The notes beneath the pieces were generated by a model that was not told the origin of the DNA, made no database searches, and was given only the letters and a program-made list of their open reading frames with translations. DNA of 64,000 bases from Musa acuminata AAA Group (Eukaryota > Streptophyta > Magnoliopsida > Zingiberales > Musaceae), in the NCBI RefSeq assembly GCF_036884655.1, contig NC_088331.1, positions 19,864,001 through 19,928,000 of the forward strand. The letters are read 5' to 3'. Below, piece by piece: positions 10,240 through 21,406 of this stretch. The translations under genes and the position numbers were made by a program. Numbering within the stretch: the stretch's first letter is position 1; each line of letters opens with the position of its first letter.

Positions 10240-12339
10240 TGTTGAATCTCGTATTTTGATGATGAAACTACTTGATATATGTTTATGATTTAATCTACGT
10301 TTTGAGTGATGCAGGATGCTTCGATCAGGATGAGACAATTAAAGCAGGAAAATCATGTTGTGCCGGAGGAACATGTCAGAAGATTGGACGTCGGGCCGGT
10401 GGATCGGTCGATGTATCGACAGAAGGCTTCGAGCCGTGGACTCGGGCATCGGGCCAAGAAGAGCGGGTATTGTGCCAAGGATATCGGAGTTACGGAGTCA
10501 ATTGGCCGATTGGGCAATAGGCTGCATGAAAGGACGATGCGCCGAAGAATCGGACGAAGCGTCGAGGGACCAATGACATGCCGGACAACTTGGTTAATTG
10601 CTTAGGATTAATTGTCTCGATCGAAGTTTTTGTTTTGAGTGTGCAGGATTAACTACGATGGAAGTAAGACATGCAGCAGGAGTTATGCCGGAGTCATGAC
10701 AATGATCATGTTGGGAGTTCGAGAGCTCAACGAAAGTTCGGATAGTCGTCGGAGGTTCTGCGGGAACAAATCCGAGAAGTCCAGAAGCTTGCCAAAGAAG
10801 CTCGTCGGAACTCGCCAAGTGGATCGTCGTAAGTCCAGGAGTTTGCCGGAAGTCCGCAGGAGCATCACCGAGGGTTCATCGGATGATCGACGGAAGTTCG
10901 TCGGAAACTCGCCGGAAGAAGCGATTGACGCACCGGAGCAAGCTGCAGAAATTGTCTTAGGATTTATCATAGTTAGCACTAATGATTAAGTTGAAAATGG
11001 GAGGTGATCCCATTAGCTTAATCTTGGGGCAATTGGGCCCCTGAAAAACCCAAATTGGGCCGAATGGATCAACCCATTCAGACCCTGGTTGCTGTGGGAG
11101 GTGCAACCGCCCAAGCCAGGAGGTAGCACCGCCTGGGCTAAGTCTCCCAGGGAGACTAGGCGGTGCAACCGCCCCAGCCAGGAGGTGTAACCGCCTGGGC
11201 TCAGTCTCCGAGCGAGATGGGCGGTGCAACCTCTCCTGACAAGAGGTGGCACCACCTGAGCTCAAGTTTCGAGCTCTGCTAGGCGGTGCGACCGCCCTAG
11301 TCAGGAGGTGCAACCGCCGGAGCTCGGTCTTCGAGCTCTGGCAGAGAGGTGCAACCGCCCCTGACAGAGGTGGCACCGCCCAGAGGCTCAGTCTTCGAGC
11401 TCTGCTAAGCGGTGCAACCGCTCCAGTCAAGAGGTGCAACTGCCTGATCCCGGAATTCTGGGAATTGATAGTTTTGAGCTCCAAATTTGAACTGGGTTGG
11501 GGCCTATAAATACCCCACCCATTCAGCACATAAAGCACACAGACATACACCGAAATCTTGATCCTTTCTATGATTCTTAGAGCTCAAAAGTGTTGTAAAG
11601 GCCAAAAGTTCTTCTCCCTCTGTTCTTCCAAGTTCTGAGTTTTAAAGAGAGGAGAGAAAATTTCTGTAAGGGTTGTCTCCTAAGCCCGTCAAAAGGAATG
11701 AAACTGTAAAAGGGTGGTTGGCCTTCGCCTATTGAAGGAAGGCCTCTAGTTGACGTCGGTGACCTCGTCGGTGGAGGAAGCCAAAAGTGGAGTAGGTCAA
11801 GATTGACCGAACCACTCTAAATCTCGGTTTGCATTTACTTTGAGCATTTTATCTTTACTGCAAACCTCCTAAATAGCTACTGCCTTCTGCGCTTTTACGA
11901 ACGAGTTTCTAAGTTCAGAACTTTCCGAATCTGCGTTTAGACGTAAATCAGCTTTTCTCGTACGATCATCATATTTCAATTTATGTTTACGTTTTGATTT
12001 CAATCATAACTGTTTACTGCCTTCTGCGATCTTATGAATAAGTTTCTATGTTCAGAACTTTCTAAATCTGCGTTTAGACGTAAATCGGCTTTTATCATTT
12101 GAATGTCGCATTTCAGTTTGCGCTTGTATTCTGCATTCCATCATAAACTGCAAACTGCCTTCGTAGATCTACTTTAACGTCATCTTGCTTAATCTCAAGT
12201 TAAAGTAATCTTAGAATCGGCTTTCACATCGAAATCATTTTTATCGAACGAACGCAGCTTTCGTTTTAATCACTGAAAAATTTTCGCTGCACTAATTCAC
12301 CCCCCCCCCCCCCCCCTCTTAGTGCTCTTGATCCTAACA
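10240..12339 (+). repeat. Sirevirus-like solo LTR, family A (2.1 kb)
   Basis: 2,100 bp from TGTTGAATCTCG to GATCCTAACA, flanked by ATTCG (10235-10239) and ATTCA (12340-12344), one mismatch, inside the Angela copy 1 LTR. Layout: a conserved U3 start, a region rich in GGAAGTTCG(T/C)CGG units (10730-10935), a cluster of GC-rich palindromes (11090-11450), a TATA box (11505-11511), and a U5 ending in a poly-C run (12300-12316) and CTCTTAGTGCTC. Apparent open frames in the palindrome region on both strands come from the repeat pattern and are not genes. Confidence 0.92.
11505..11511 (+). promoter_or_regulatory. TATA box of family A solo LTR
   Basis: TATAAAT in GGGGCCTATAAATACCCC, about 50 bp downstream of the last palindrome. 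The same CCTATAAATACCCC block is found in every Sirevirus-like LTR here. Confidence 0.65.
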
Positions 12340-13466
12340 ATTCAATCTCGTCCATGGGATCCAATAATTCATGGGCTTATTGGATATCCAATAAGATAGG
12401 GGCTCTAGCGAATATCTTATATCGAAACCTCTACTCATCACAATGCCTACCATATGTATGTGACCCTCTAAGCCCAATAACGAGCTGGCCATGAGTCATA
12501 CCTATCATAACTCCTTCTAACTTAGTGAATTATTATCTCTATAATAATTCACTCGACTCATCGACTACGGATGTACTAGGCCACTATGCCTAGTCCCCAA
12601 ACGATATAGGGGAATCTAATCCATTGGACCTGCCTGTCCTCAGTTACCGTATACTTATAGTCCCTCATCCATCTAATATCCTAGAGATTGTATATCAGGT
12701 ATGGTGTTGTCAGTCCCATACGGTTTCTTCTCGAGTCTCGCTCTAATCGTATTCTCCCGGAGAACTCTTTCTCTCTCAATTCGAATGACCCTGGCTAGGG
12801 ATTTGTCTGAGCAAGAACATATGGGATATTCCTCTTATGATGCCGATAGTACATAATCCTCTATCGACACTCAATAGCCCTCGTAAGGTCGACTGCCACT
12901 CCCAATAAATAGTTGTACTAGATTTGGGATATCCAAACCTATAAGTCTAGTATCAAAGAGTGGAGCACTTATACAGGACATCCTTGGTATCTCAAGTCTA
13001 AGGACCAGATACACCACTAGGACTATAAAATCGCTATATGACAATAAGGCATCTTTAACCATCCAATATTCCGTAAGCGGATCAATCAGTGAACTTATTC
13101 TCTAGTGAGTACCTGTATTGTATCCCTAGTGTCCCCACACGAGCAGCTATGAGACCAGCTGTATCCATCATATGGATGGGTATACAGTACACTAGTCTTT
13201 CCGGTTACCACGATGTCCCTCTCGAGTAACCTATGATCGGGATTATTTAGGATTTGTGTTTAAATGTGAATTGATCTCATTATCGTGATCTCATCATGAT
13301 CCGATTCACATTGCTCAAATCCAAGGACATCACAATATATATATGCATATATGTAATAGTTAATATAAAGTGATAAATGCCAAAATATAATAAGCAAAAA
13401 GATTCCGTGTCAAGTCACATGTGCCATCATTCACGTGATTGGCTTGTTAGGCACTTGTGACAAGCA

Positions 13467-13477
13467 ATCTCCCACTC
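13467..13477 (-). promoter_or_regulatory. Polypurine tract of Angela copy 1
   Basis: On the minus strand GAGTGGGAGAT lies directly before the 3' LTR start at 13466. It would prime plus-strand DNA synthesis. The same tract is at 29706-29716 in copy 2. Confidence 0.8.
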
Positions 13478-16117
13478 GACCTAAAGCCAATCACTTATGT
13501 TTCTGATCCCCATCAGACCTCTGTGACACTCAAAGACAATCTAAGACAATGACTTTGTCACTGGATCTACAATATTATCTTCGGATGGAACTCGTTTCAT
13601 TACTACATCTCCTCAAGTCATGATCTCTCCAATAAGTTGGAACCTCCTTAGAACACTTGTATTGAGACATGGGTTCCCTTATTTAAGTAATCTCCCTGTA
13701 GTTGACGCAAAATAAGGAATCAGCTCTTCGCTACTTAGCCCGACTCACAGATCTGTGATGAACTTCTTCATCCAGACTCCCTCCTTTGCTGCCTCTACTG
13801 CAGCAATATACTCCGCCTCTATGGTCGAGTCAGTAGTAGTATCTTGCTTGGAACTCTTCCAGCACACTGCTCCTCCATTCAATGTGTACACATACCTCGA
13901 ATTTGACTTGCTATAATCGACATCAGACTGAATACTTGAGTCCGTGTAGCCTTCAACCCTGAGGCTACTACCTCAATATACTAGTAAAATATCCTTAGTC
14001 CTTCTCAAGTACTTAAAGGATACACTTTACTGCTTTCCAGTGCTCTAAGCCTGGATCCGCTTGATACTTGCTCATGACATTTAGAGCATGCACTATATCA
14101 GGCCTAGTACATAGCATGACATACATGATAGACCTTATCGTTGAGACATAAGGTATCATATCCATGTTCGCCCTTTCTTTTGGAGTCTTTGGGGACATAC
14201 TCCTAGAAAGCAATATCCCATGTCTCATCGGTATGAGACATCTCTTAGAATTTTTATGCCAAATCTTTTGACAATAGTTTCTATGTACCTGGACTGGGAC
14301 AAGCCAAGCATCCTCTTCGATTTGTCTCTATAGATCCGAATCCCCAAGATATAGGATGCTTCCCCTAAGTCCTTCATGGAGAAGTGTCTAGATAACCAAG
14401 TCTTTACTATGGATAACATTCTTATGTCATTCCCAATGATCAGGATGTCATCCACATATAACACCAAAAAGGTGATAGCGCTCCCACTTACCTTCTTGTA
14501 TACATAAAGCTCATCTTCATTCTTAATGAAGTCATAAAATCTGATTGCCTCATCAAATCTTATGTTCCAACTTTGAGAAGCTTGCTTTAGTCCATAAATG
14601 GATCTAAGCAACCTCCACACCTTATCTGGGTAGTTCTTGGACACGAATCCCTCAAGTTGTATCATATACACCTCCTCCTCAAGGTTCCCATTAAGGAATG
14701 TAGTTTTCACATTCATCTGCCATATCTCATAATTATAGTATGCAGCAATAGCCAATAGAATTCGGATGGATTTTAGCATTGCTACGGGTGAGAAGGTTTC
14801 ATCATAGTCAACACCTTGCCTTTGACGATACCCCTTAGCTACTAGCCTTGCTTTATAGTTCTCTATCTTTCCATCTACTACGATCTTTTTCTTAAAGATC
14901 CACTTGCAACTGATGGGTAAAATACCTTCAGGTGCATCAACTATGTTCCAAACCTTATTGGAGTATATAGAATCCATCTCAGAATTCATGGCTTCTTGCC
15001 ACTTCCCAGAGTCTATACTCATAATAGTCTCTTCGTAGGTTTGAGGATCATTATCTTCAACATCCTCTCCTTTAATATGTCCCACATATCTCTCAGGAAG
15101 ATAAGATACTCTATTAGACCTACGTAATGTTGAAACTTGTGTGTTGGTACCTGAACAGACTCGAATTGTAGAGTGGTGCTTGAGCTTGGTTCTCCAACCT
15201 CGCTTAACTCTATCATGCTCCCACTATCTCTGCCAAGAATGTGTTCCTTCTCAAAGAACACTACTCTCTTTGCTATAAAGACCTTTTAGTCCTCGAGATG
15301 ATAGAAATAATACCCATAAGTTTCCTTGGGGTATCCGACGAACTTGTACCGCTTTATCCTCGATTCTAACTTATCGAGGTTATGTCTTTTAACGTGGGCG
15401 AGACAGCCCCAAATCTTAACAACCGTAAGATTGGGCTTCTTCCCTTTCTATATCTCATATGGTGTAGACACTACCGACTTAGTTGGAACTCTGTTCAGAA
15501 GGTAAGCTGTGGTCTCTAGGGTATATCCCTAGAATGAGATGGGTAGGTTAGCGAAACTCATCTTGGATTGTACCATGTCTAGTAGCATACGATTTCTCCT
15601 TTTAGAGATACCATTGAGCTGAGGTGTATAAGGAGGTATCCATTGGGATAATATCCCATGGTCCTTGAGGAACTGAGTAAACTCTATACTTAAGTACTCA
15701 CCTCCTCGATCTGATCGAAGAGTCTTGATACTCTTTCCAATCTAGTTCTCCACTTCATTCTTATACTCTTTGAATTTCTCAAAGACCTCTGACTTGTACT
15801 TCATTAAGTACACATATACATACCTTGAGAAATCATCAATAAAGGTAATAAAGTAGGAGTAACCACCAATGGCATGAGTTGACATGGGTCCACATACATC
15901 ACTATGTATGAGTTCCAGCAACTCAGTGGTTGTCTCTCTAGTTCCACTAAATGGAGAGTTGGTCAGTTTTTTACGAAGGCAAAACTCACAAGTTGTATAT
16001 GACTCATAATCAAATGGATCTAAATATCCATCTTTTAGCAACTTTTGAATCTTTGCTTCATGAATGTGACCTAGCCTACAATGCCACAGGTATGCATTGT
16101 TCACCTCATCTCGTTTC
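13467..16117 (-). pseudogene. Angela-like copia pol (integrase, reverse transcriptase, RNase H), broken
   Basis: Read leftwards from 16117. GAG-pre-integrase and integrase lie at 15742-16104, with the zinc-binding LWHCRLGHIH and CEFCLRKK, and the first catalytic Asp in LIHSDVCGP and DDFSRY. A second piece with SDRGGEYLS is at about 15690-15720. Reverse transcriptase occupies 14225-15085: CKWIFKKK, the fingers and palm, GLKQASQSW, and the catalytic LYVDDILI. RNase H is at 13740-14010, ending just before the polypurine tract. Frames break at about 14225, 15060, 15300-15740 and elsewhere. One palm Asp position reads KTTFLNGN instead of KTAFLNGN's usual D-containing context. It belongs to Angela copy 1, whose gag side is cut off by the family C insertion at 16118. 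Confidence 0.9.
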
Positions 16118-16672
16118 TATTAGGATCGGAGCGGCATTAAGAGGGGGGGTGAATTAGTGCAGCAGATTAAAACTTATAAGTTTGAAAATGATTTCATAAA
16201 TACGAAGAGATTTCGATTCGACAAAGAATGACTTAGTAAAAGTAGCTCGAGTAAAGTAAGGAGATGAAACCAAAAGCATGCTACTATGTAAATAATGGTT
16301 TCAAAAAGGTAAACACTCACACATTCAAGGAACACACCAATTTAAAGTGGTTCCGTCAAATGACCTACATCCACTTGCCAAGCCTTCTTCGATGAGGCTC
16401 CCAACTTCCACTAGCAAATCACTTTGAACGGGAAAGACAAATACCCCTCTTACAACCTTTTACATGTGGTTCACACTCTTATAGATTTTCAAAGAGAGAG
16501 GGAGGTGAACACTTAAGCTATTGAAAACAAGACTTGCTAAGGCTTTATCTCAATCTCTAACTTCTCAAAGGTTGTATTCTCTGCTAAGAATTGAGGGGTA
16601 TTTATAGGCCCCAAGAGGATTCAAATTTGGGATCTAAATTTGAATTGCTTTTGGGTTTTTCGGTGCTGGCGG

Positions 16673-18772
16673 TGTTAGGATCAAGAGCACTAAGAGGGGG
16701 GGGGGGGGGTGAATTAGTGCAGTAGAAATCTTTCGACGATTAAAACCGAAAGCTGTGTTTGTTCGATAAAAACGATTTCGATGTAAAAGCCGATTCTAAG
16801 ATTACTTTAACTTAAGATTAAGCGAGATGATGTTAAAGTAGATCTATAAAGGCAGTTTGCAGTATATGATGGAAATCTGAATGCAAGCGCAAATTGAAAA
16901 GCGACGTTCGTACGATAAAACCAGTTTACGTCTAAATGCCAATTCTGAAGATACTGAACTTTGAGATATGTTTTAGAAATGCGCAGAAGGCAGTTTGCAG
17001 TTATGATTGAAGTCTAAACGTAAACGTAAACTAAAATATGATGATCATACGAAAAAGCTGATTTACGTCTAAACGCAGATTCGGAAAGCTCTGAACTTAG
17101 AAACTCGTTCGTTAAAGCGCAGAGGGCAGTAAGCTATTAAGGAGGTTTGTAGTAAAGATAAAATGCTCAAAGTAAATACAAACCGAGATTTAGAGTGGTT
17201 CGGTCAATCTTGACCTACTCCACTTTTGGCTTCCTCCACCGACGAGGTCACCGACGTCAACTAGAGGCCTTCCTTCAATAGGCGAAAGCCAACCACCCTT
17301 TTACAGTTTCACTCCTTTTGATGGGCTTAGGAGACAACCCTTACAGAAATTTTCTCTCCTCTCTTTACAACTCAGAACTTGGAAGAACAGAGGGAGAAGA
17401 ACTTTTGGCCTTTACAACAATTTTGAGCTCTAAGAATCACAGAAAGGATCAAGATTTCGGTGTATGTTCTTACCCTTTCAGTGCTGAATGGGTGGGGTAT
17501 TTATAGGTCCCAACCCAGTTCAAATTTGGAGCTCAAAACTGTCAATTCCAGGAATTCCGGGATCAGGCGGTTGCACCTCCTGACTAGAGCGGTTGCACCG
17601 CCTGGCAGAGCTCGAAGACTGAGCCTCTAGGCGGTGCCACCTCCTGTCAGGGGCGGTTGCACCTCCTGCTAGAGCTCAAAGACTAAGCTCGGGCGGTTGC
17701 ACCTCCTGACTGGGGCGATTGCACCACCTGCCAAAACTCGAAGACCGAGCTCAAGCGGTGCTTACCTCTTGTCAGGAGAGGTTGCACCGCCCAGTCTCAC
17801 TTGGAGATTGAGCCCAAGCGGTGCCACCTCCTGACTGGGGCGGTTGCACCGCCCAGCCTCGCTGGGAGACTTAGCCCAGGCGGTGCTACCACCTGGCCTG
17901 GGCGGTTGCACCTCTTGGCACTATTTCAGATCACTGGTTGGGCTCCAAACTTGGCCCAAACCAGTCCGAATTCGGGCCCAATTGGACCCTAACCGGGTTA
18001 TAAGATTAACACCTAATCCTAACCCTAATTAACGTGCTAACTATGAATTTAAAGACATATCTTAAGCTATTACAAAGTCCGCAAGTCAAGACTTCTTCCG
18101 GCGAGCTTCCGGTGAACTTCCGGCGGTCTTCCGATAAACTCTCGGAAACCATTCTACGGACTCCCGGCAAGCTCCTAGACTTCACGATTTGATCTTGGTG
18201 AGTTCCGATGAGCTTCTTTGGCAAGCTTTTGGACTTCTCGGATTTGTTCCCGCAAAACCTCCGACGATCGTCCGAACTTCCGTCAAACTCTCGAACTCCC
18301 AACGTGATCATAGTCTTGACTCCGGCGCAACTCCTACTGCATGTCTTTCTTTCATCGTAGTTAATCCTGCACACTAAAAACAAACACTTCGATCGAGACA
18401 ATTAATCCTAAGCAATTAACCAAGTTGTCCGGCATGTCATTGGTCCCTCGACGCTTCGTCCGATTCTTCCGCGCATCGTCCTCTCATGCAGCCTATTGCC
18501 CAATCGGCTAGTTGACTCCGCAACTCCGATATCCTTGGCACAATACCCGCTTTCTTGGTACGATGCCTGAGTCCACGGCCCGAAGCCTTCTGTCGATACG
18601 TTGACCGATCCACCGGACCGACGTCCAATCTTCTGACATGTTCCTCCAGCACAACATGATTTTCCTGCTTTTATTGTCTCATCCTGATCGAAGTATCCTG
18701 CGTTACTCAAAACGTAGATTAAATCATAAACATATATCAAGTGGTTTCATCATCAAAATACGAGATTCAATA
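16673..18772 (-). repeat. Sirevirus-like solo LTR, family A, minus strand (2.1 kb)
   Basis: 2,100 bp, the same length as the solo LTR at 10240-12339. Flanked by GGCGG (16668-16672) and GGCGA (18773-18777), one mismatch, within a family C LTR. The inner terminal base pair at 18771-18772 reads TA instead of CA. It has a palindrome cluster at 17560-17915 and a poly-G (poly-C on the minus strand) at 16701-16710. Confidence 0.92.
17499..17505 (-). promoter_or_regulatory. TATA box of family A solo LTR (minus)
   Basis: ATTTATA on the plus strand, TATAAAT on the minus strand, within GGGGTATTTATAGG. About 55 bp from the palindrome cluster. Confidence 0.6.
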
Positions 18773-19501
18773 GGCGATGCCACCGCTTGTTAGTGTCTGA
18801 CACTGATAGTGTACTGGTAGTGCCACAGTCGGAATTCTCGGGTTCTGGGCTGTGCCACTGCTTAGTCTAGCAGTACCACCGCCCGACCTTTTGGGTTCTG
18901 GATGGTGCCACTGCCCGACCTTACAGGTCATTGGTTGGGCTCTTAATTTGGCCCAAACCATCTATATTAGGGCCCAATTGGCCCCTAACTAGGTTATAGG
19001 ATTAACCCTTAATCCTAACCCTAATTACATACAAACTATGAAATTAAAATATAATCCTAAGCAAGTTTTTAACCGGCAATGTCGAGTTTCCTTTTGGCTA
19101 GCTTTTCGGTGAACTTCTGGTGGACTTCTGGTGGACTTCCGATACACCCTTGAATTTCTTCTAGTGGACTCCCAACAGGCTCCCAGTCTTGTGGCGAGTT
19201 CAATGAGTCTTTGGCAAGTAGCCGAACCTTCTCAGTGATCTCCGCGAACCTCCTATGATCTCTCTGGCGGACTTCCTAAAACTTCGGTAAGTCCCCGATT
19301 TCTTCTCGGTTGGTTCCGGTAGTACTTCCGACAAATCTTCGGACTCTCGGCAAACTCTCGAACACCCATCAAACTTGACTCCGGTAGACTTGTTTTATGT
19401 CTTCAAGCTATTGTAGTTAATCCTACACACTTAACTCAATCATATGGATTAGATCAATTAACACATCAATTGATTTCATCATCAAAATCCAAGATTCCAC
19501 A

Positions 19502-19778
19502 ATCTCCCCCTTTTTTATGATGACAATCAATTGATGATGGAGTTAAACATAACTCCCCCTATCTACATGCCATATAATGAGAAGATAAAAACTCTTGAAT
19601 TCAATCTCTTTGAATTCAAGCCTAAACCGATAAGTTATATCCGTTGAACTTATCGTTATTTTCTCTTAGCATGAGCAAATACGAAACTTCGTATTTCTCA
19701 TAATTTCGAGCTATGAAAATTATTTTTAAGTCGAATGATAAAAGACAATTTTCATTTCGACAAGAGATATGAACTATC
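19502..19778 (-). other. 3' internal end of family C element with polypurine tracts
   Basis: Directly right of the LTR is the main polypurine tract (minus strand AAAAAAGGGGGAGAT, 19502-19516). A second purine-rich motif (ATAGGGGGAG on the minus strand) is at 19552-19561. The rest is AT-rich and non-coding and aligns by eye to 31950-32175 of the plus-strand copy. The gag-only element at 19779 interrupts it. Confidence 0.75.
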
Positions 19779-21374
19779 TGTTGAATCTTTGATTTTGATG
19801 ATGAAACCAATCAATATGTGTTTATGTTTTAATCTCCGTTTTGAGTGACGTAGGATGCTTTGATCAGGATAAGATAATTAAAGCAAGAAGAATCAAGTTG
19901 GGCCGGAGGAACATGTCAAAAGATTGGACGTCAGGCCGGTGGATCGGTCGACGTATCGACAGAAAGCTTCGGGCCGTGGATTCGGGCATCGGGCCAAAAA
20001 GAGCAGAGATTGTGCCAAGGATATCAGAGTTGTAGAGTCAATTGGCCAATTGGGCAATAGGCCACAAGAGACGACGATGCGCCGAAGAATCGGACAAAGC
20101 GTCGAGGGACCAATGACATGCCGGACAACTTGATTTGATGCTTAGGATTAATTGTCTAAATCGAAGCATATTTTACATGTGCAGGATTAACTATGATAGC
20201 AAGACATGAAGTAAACTAAAGTCCTAGAGTCAAGGATGCGACATCGTTGGGAGTTCGAGAGTTCATCGGAAGTCTGGACGTTCGTCGGAGGTTTTGGTGG
20301 AACCAGCCGAGAAGTCGCGGAGCTTGCCAAGAGGCTCGTCGGAACTCACCAAGTGGATCGTTGCAAGTCCAGGAGCTTGCTGGGAGTCCGCCGAAACATT
20401 GCCGAGAGTTTGTTGGAGGTTCGCCGGAAGATCGTCGGAAGCTCTCTAGAATAATAGACTTATAGAGTTAGTTTAGCTTAGAATATGTCTTAGGAATCGT
20501 AGTTAGCACGTAATTGGGCTTAGATTGGGACAACCCAATTATGGGCTAGCTGGGCCCATGTAAGAACTGTGTTGGGCTCAATAAGAAGCCCAAACAGTGC
20601 TCCAAGAAGACTCACCATTGTGGCACAGTCTTCGAGACTATGTCAAGCTGTGGTACCGCCAGTCTGGGCGATTGTACTACCCCTAGAAGGGTGCTAGGCA
20701 GTAGTACCACCCAACACTGCACCCCAGGCAGTGGTACTGCTAGACCTGGGTGGTGGTACTGCCCAAGATAGTGTCAGTCAAACTGACACTTGGCGGTGGT
20801 ACTGCCCATGCCCGGGGAACCCGGGATGAGATGTTTTTAGGCTCCAAGTTTGAATCAACTTGAAACCTATAAATACCCCTCTCATCCCTGGTTAAAGCAC
20901 ATAAGCACAGAGAGATTAAAAGAGAGAAAACGTTACTGCAATCTCTAGAATTTCCCTCCTCTAAATTCTAAGTGTTAGAATTCTGTTTAGAGAGGAGAGT
21001 GAGTGCTTGTAAGGGTTGTCTCCTAAACCCAGTAAAAGAAGAAGAGGGGTGAAAGAAGGAGGTTGATCTTCGCCTAGTAAAAGAAGATCGTTAGTGGATG
21101 CCGGTGGCATCGACGTAAGAGGAATCGGAGGAGTGGATGTAGGTCACGATTGACCGAACCACTATAAACTATCGTCTTCTCTAGTTTGCATTTTATTCTT
21201 GCCATTTACATACTGCAAACTACTTAGATAGTCACTACGCTTCCATGTTATTAACTTTCTAAAATCGATTTACAACGTAAACAACTTTTATTGTACGAAG
21301 GTTTTTTGAACCAACATAGTTTTTACCGCTGCACTAAGTCACCCCCCCCCCTCTTAGTGCTCATGGTCCTAACA
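19779..21374 (+). repeat. 5' LTR of gag-only element B
   Basis: 1,596 bp, TGTTGAATCTTT to GGTCCTAACA. It includes GGAAGTTCG-type repeats (20250-20450), a palindrome cluster using GGCGGTGGTACTGCC variants (20640-20810), a TATA box at 20868-20874 and a poly-C run at 21343-21351. Confidence 0.9.
20868..20874 (+). promoter_or_regulatory. TATA box of gag-only element B
   Basis: TATAAAT in CCTATAAATACCCC, conserved with 26142-26148 in the 3' LTR. Confidence 0.65.
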
Positions 21375-21376
21375 AT

Positions 21377-21390
21377 TGGTATCAGAGCCT
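21377..21390 (+). promoter_or_regulatory. Primer-binding site of gag-only element B
   Basis: TGGTATCAGAGCCT, two bases after the LTR end. Complementary to the 3' end of plant initiator tRNA-Met, and typical of copia and Sirevirus elements. Confidence 0.85.
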
Positions 21391-21406
21391 CGTTTTTCAT
21401 ATTTGG

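Larger units (their letters stand above)
6568..13466 (-). repeat. 3' LTR of Angela copy 1, split by two insertions
   Basis: The pieces are 6568-6884, 10072-10239 and 12340-13466, together about 1,602 bp, matching the 1,620-bp solo LTR at 4289-5908. On the minus strand it starts TGCTTGTCAC at 13466, directly after the polypurine tract, and ends CCCAATA at 6568 (family norm CCCAACA). It is interrupted by the Reina-like element 6885-10071 and the solo LTR 10240-12339. The minus-strand TATA region is at about 10109-10116. Confidence 0.88.
16118..19501 (-). repeat. 3' LTR of a Sirevirus-like element, family C, split
   Basis: The pieces are 16118-16672 and 18773-19501, 1,284 bp together. On the minus strand it starts TGTGGAATCTT at 19501, next to a polypurine tract, and ends GATCCTAATA at 16118. 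It inserted into the Angela copy 1 integrase at GTTTC (16113-16117). A minus-strand TATA is at about 16603-16610. The palindrome region near 16662 is where the family A solo LTR inserted. The plus-strand sister LTR is 32176-33346. Confidence 0.85.

Noticed and set aside
10957..11550. A 197-codon minus-strand open frame with GCTSWLGRLH-like repeats
   Set aside because: It is the translation of the palindrome cluster in a Sirevirus-like LTR. Similar frames recur wherever that cluster is present, on either strand.
12300..12316. Poly-C run as a scaffold gap or sequencing artefact
   Set aside because: The C-run occurs at the same place in every Sirevirus-like LTR, so it is a true feature, though its exact length may be uncertain.
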